A stretch of 64,000 nt of DNA, taken from NCBI RefSeq assembly GCF_001637205.1, contig NZ_LVJH01000002.1, forward strand, positions 248,001 through 312,000. The letters run 5' to 3'. Origin of the DNA: Paenibacillus glacialis. Its GTDB lineage: Bacteria; Bacillota; Bacilli; Paenibacillales; Paenibacillaceae. Below, piece after piece: positions 62,724 through 64,000 of the stretch (positions are counted from its first letter, which is position 1; each line of letters starts with the position of its first letter). The notes below the pieces were generated by a model. It saw only the letters and a list, made by a program, of their open reading frames with translations, ran no database searches and had not been told where the DNA came from. A program made the translations under genes and the position numbers.

Positions 62724-62757
62724 AGAAAAAAGCGTAGGATATGTTCCCACGCTTTCT
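62724..62757 (-). terminator. Terminator of the Cys-rich protein gene
   Basis: On minus, AAAGCGTG pairs with TACGCTTT around GGGAACATATCC-type loop sequence, then TTTTC. It follows the stop at 62773 by 16 bases. Confidence 0.8.
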
Positions 62758-62772
62758 TACTATTCGTACAAT

Positions 62773-63051
62773 TTACTTCGCAATAGCCTTTTCAAGCCAT
62801 TCGTTATCAGTGATCTGCTGCTGTAGAACGCCACCAAAGTTCTCCATACATTTGCAAATGAAGTCTTTGCGACATATAGGACAAGGTGTTTTTAGCAGTC
62901 TGCTGATGTTGGTCATTTTCCATTCTGGATAACGGTTATAAAACGTGCGGCACTCTGTTCCGTCTGCCAAATAGATGATGAATTCATACAATCCATCTTT
63001 CTCATTGTTACTGGCTTCTTCCACGTTCGAAATTATTGGTCTGTAAGACAT
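62773..63051 (-). CDS. Small protein with CPICRKDFICKC cysteine cluster
   Basis: 92 residues from the ATG at 63051, which has GGGTGA upstream; a longer frame opens at 63123 without one. The cysteines CPIC and CKC near residues 56-66, plus a Cys near 34, could bind zinc. The rest, LYEFIIYLADGTECRTFYNRYPEW, is not from a family I know. Single gene with its own terminator. Confidence 0.7.
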   Translation of the reverse strand: MSYRPIISNVEEASNNEKDGLYEFIIYLADGTECRTFYNRYPEWKMTNISRLLKTPCPICRKDFICKCMENFGGVLQQQITDNEWLEKAIAK

Positions 63052-63348
63052 CAGTATCACCCATTTTATATTAAATTTGCTAACAAAATCTAAAGAATGC
63101 TCATCCAACAAGTACTTAGACATTTTAATGAATTTTCAACTTGATGTCAATTTATTATACCACTACCGCTATACGGGTGAGTAGTGTTTACCTCATTTCT
63201 GGACAAAACAATAGAATTTTTGAAGATGGTAGATAACTAAATTAGTAAGAATATAATTATATATACAATCTTCTTATGATAAAATTAACAAGAGATTCTT
63301 ATCTTAGCTGAATACACATTTAACGAAATAACCGTGAGGAGATAATAC

Positions 63349-63828
63349 ATGAGTATATACGATTATCAAGTGAATACCATCCGTGGAGAACAGGTCTCTC
63401 TATCGAATTATCAAGGAAAAGTCCTTCTTATCGTCAATACCGCAAGTAAATGTGGTTTCACTCCTCAATACACAGGGTTACAAGAACTCTACGAAAAGTT
63501 TAAAGACCAGAATTTTGAGATTTTAGGTTTCCCAAGCAATCAATTTAAGGAGCAAGAACCAGAATCTAACGACCATATTGAGCAGTTTTGTCAAATTAAT
63601 TATGGTGTAACTTTCCCTTTATTTGAGAAAATAGATGTGAAGGGCGATACCGCCCACCCACTATTCCAGTATCTATCTGCTGAAGCTTCAGGTATTCTAG
63701 GATCTAAAGCTGTGAAGTGGAATTTCACTAAATTTCTAGTCGACAGTGATGGCAAAGTCATTAAACGTTTTGCTCCGACTACTACACCTGATAAACTTCA
63801 ACATTTCATTGAAAAATTGTTAGAATAA
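63349..63828 (+). CDS. Glutathione peroxidase family protein (Cys type)
   Basis: 159 residues. The peroxidatic Cys35 is in VNTASKCGFTPQY. The second motif FPSNQF is at 61-66, and WNFTKFLVD carries the Trp and Asn of the catalytic tetrad. Bacterial members of this size without selenocysteine generally use thioredoxin to reduce hydroperoxides, as B. subtilis BsaA is thought to do. Single gene with AGGAGA before the ATG. Confidence 0.95.
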   Translation: MSIYDYQVNTIRGEQVSLSNYQGKVLLIVNTASKCGFTPQYTGLQELYEKFKDQNFEILGFPSNQFKEQEPESNDHIEQFCQINYGVTFPLFEKIDVKGDTAHPLFQYLSAEASGILGSKAVKWNFTKFLVDSDGKVIKRFAPTTTPDKLQHFIEKLLE

Positions 63829-63832
63829 ATAA

Positions 63833-63880
63833 AGAGGGTGTTTTTCGTCTATATATCAATAACGAAAAAACACCCTTTCT
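63833..63880 (+). terminator. Terminator of the peroxidase gene
   Basis: AGGGTGTTTTTCGT pairs with ACGAAAAAACACCCT, followed by TTCTT. The loop is short and AT-rich. Confidence 0.85.
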
Positions 63881-63915
63881 TGTTTCTTGGCAGTCGTAGC
63901 GTATAAAATAGACAA

Positions 63916-63949
63916 CAAAAAAACCTTGCTGGAAGCAAGGTTTTTTTGT
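63916..63949. terminator. Intrinsic terminator beside the tRNA gene
   Basis: AAAAAAACCTTGC pairs with GCAAGGTTTTTTT around TGGAA. It can end transcription in both directions. From the minus strand it would terminate the tRNA-Leu transcript. Confidence 0.88.
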
Positions 63950-63960
63950 TTAACTTATAA

Positions 63961-64000
63961 TGCGGTCGGCGGGATTTGAACCCGCACACCCAATGGGCAC
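63961..64000 (-). tRNA. tRNA-Leu, 3' part (gene continues beyond right edge)
   Basis: On minus the sequence ends GCGGGTTCAAATCCCGC (T arm) followed by CGACCGC and discriminator A at 63961. A long variable arm (GTGCCCATTGGGTGT) precedes the T arm, which makes it a class II tRNA. The acceptor strand CGACCGC would pair with GCGGTCG, the start of many Bacillota tRNA-Leu genes. CCA is not encoded. The anticodon lies outside the window. Confidence 0.82.

Noticed and set aside
1-64000. CRISPR array, prophage or intact insertion sequence
   Set aside because: No regularly spaced repeats, no phage structural or integrase genes and no transposase frames were found. The only repeats are the short palindromes and leader repeats described.

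Overview
The window looks like a chromosomal segment of an endospore-forming Bacillota, most probably Paenibacillus or a close relative. The evidence is the three-gene GerA-type germinant receptor operon, purine-rich Bacillus-type ribosome binding sites, TTG/GTG starts next to strong Shine-Dalgarno sequences, many intrinsic terminators, a moderate to low GC content, and a tRNA-Leu without an encoded CCA. Almost everything is ordinary chromosomal gene content. There is no phage, no intact transposase and no CRISPR array. Three short palindromic elements of one family are scattered through it.

Layout. 1-4891: cobalamin block on the minus strand, with a promoter, cobD, cbiZ, cbiB and cobC, then a cobalamin riboswitch with terminator in front of a B12/siderophore binding lipoprotein that runs off the left edge. 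4997-8825: lipoate ligase, then three exported or membrane proteins of unknown function. 9002-10018: a DUF3886-like protein and a decayed ABC ATPase. 10138-14326: germinant receptor operon (A, C, B and a small D subunit). 14380-18471: EamA transporter, Cof-type phosphatase behind a large palindrome, M50 protease and PhnP-like hydrolase. 18597-22371: sulfate ABC transporter operon. 22816-29235: TetR regulator, YigZ/YvyE protein, pgi, an NAD-dependent beta-hydroxyacid dehydrogenase, ppnP and tkt.

29662-31980: a papain-like hydrolase, then a radical SAM/SPASM maturase followed 12 bases later by a 30-codon peptide gene and a terminator. This is a minimal candidate RiPP system and the most novel item here. 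Beside it lies a decayed HAD-phosphatase/DUF4184 pair. 33135-46841: ferredoxin, then an eight-gene operon (exported protein, ABC ATPase, ABC permease, coiled-coil protein, MoxR ATPase, DUF58 protein, two von Willebrand A proteins) with short tandem repeats in its internal leaders and a GC-rich tail on its last gene.

47172-51010: purU, endonuclease IV with a C-terminal extension, a DUF2621 protein and a TIGR01777 epimerase. 50995-61879: a complete Tad-type pilus locus (CpaE-like, CpaF ATPase, TadB, TadC, Flp pilin, two TadE-like proteins, one TadG-like protein, A24 prepilin peptidase, FHA protein). Its leader resembles a transcription attenuator, and one palindromic element supplies the stop codon of the peptidase gene. 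61982-64000: two small ORFs, a DCC thiol protein, a small Cys-rich protein, glutathione peroxidase and the 3' part of a tRNA-Leu.

The cobalamin genes form one coherent pathway: B12-type corrinoids are imported, their lower part is removed by CbiZ, and CobD, CbiB and CobC rebuild it. The Tad genes form one secretion and assembly machine. The MoxR/DUF58/VWA operon looks like a membrane chaperone or stress module coupled to an ABC exporter.
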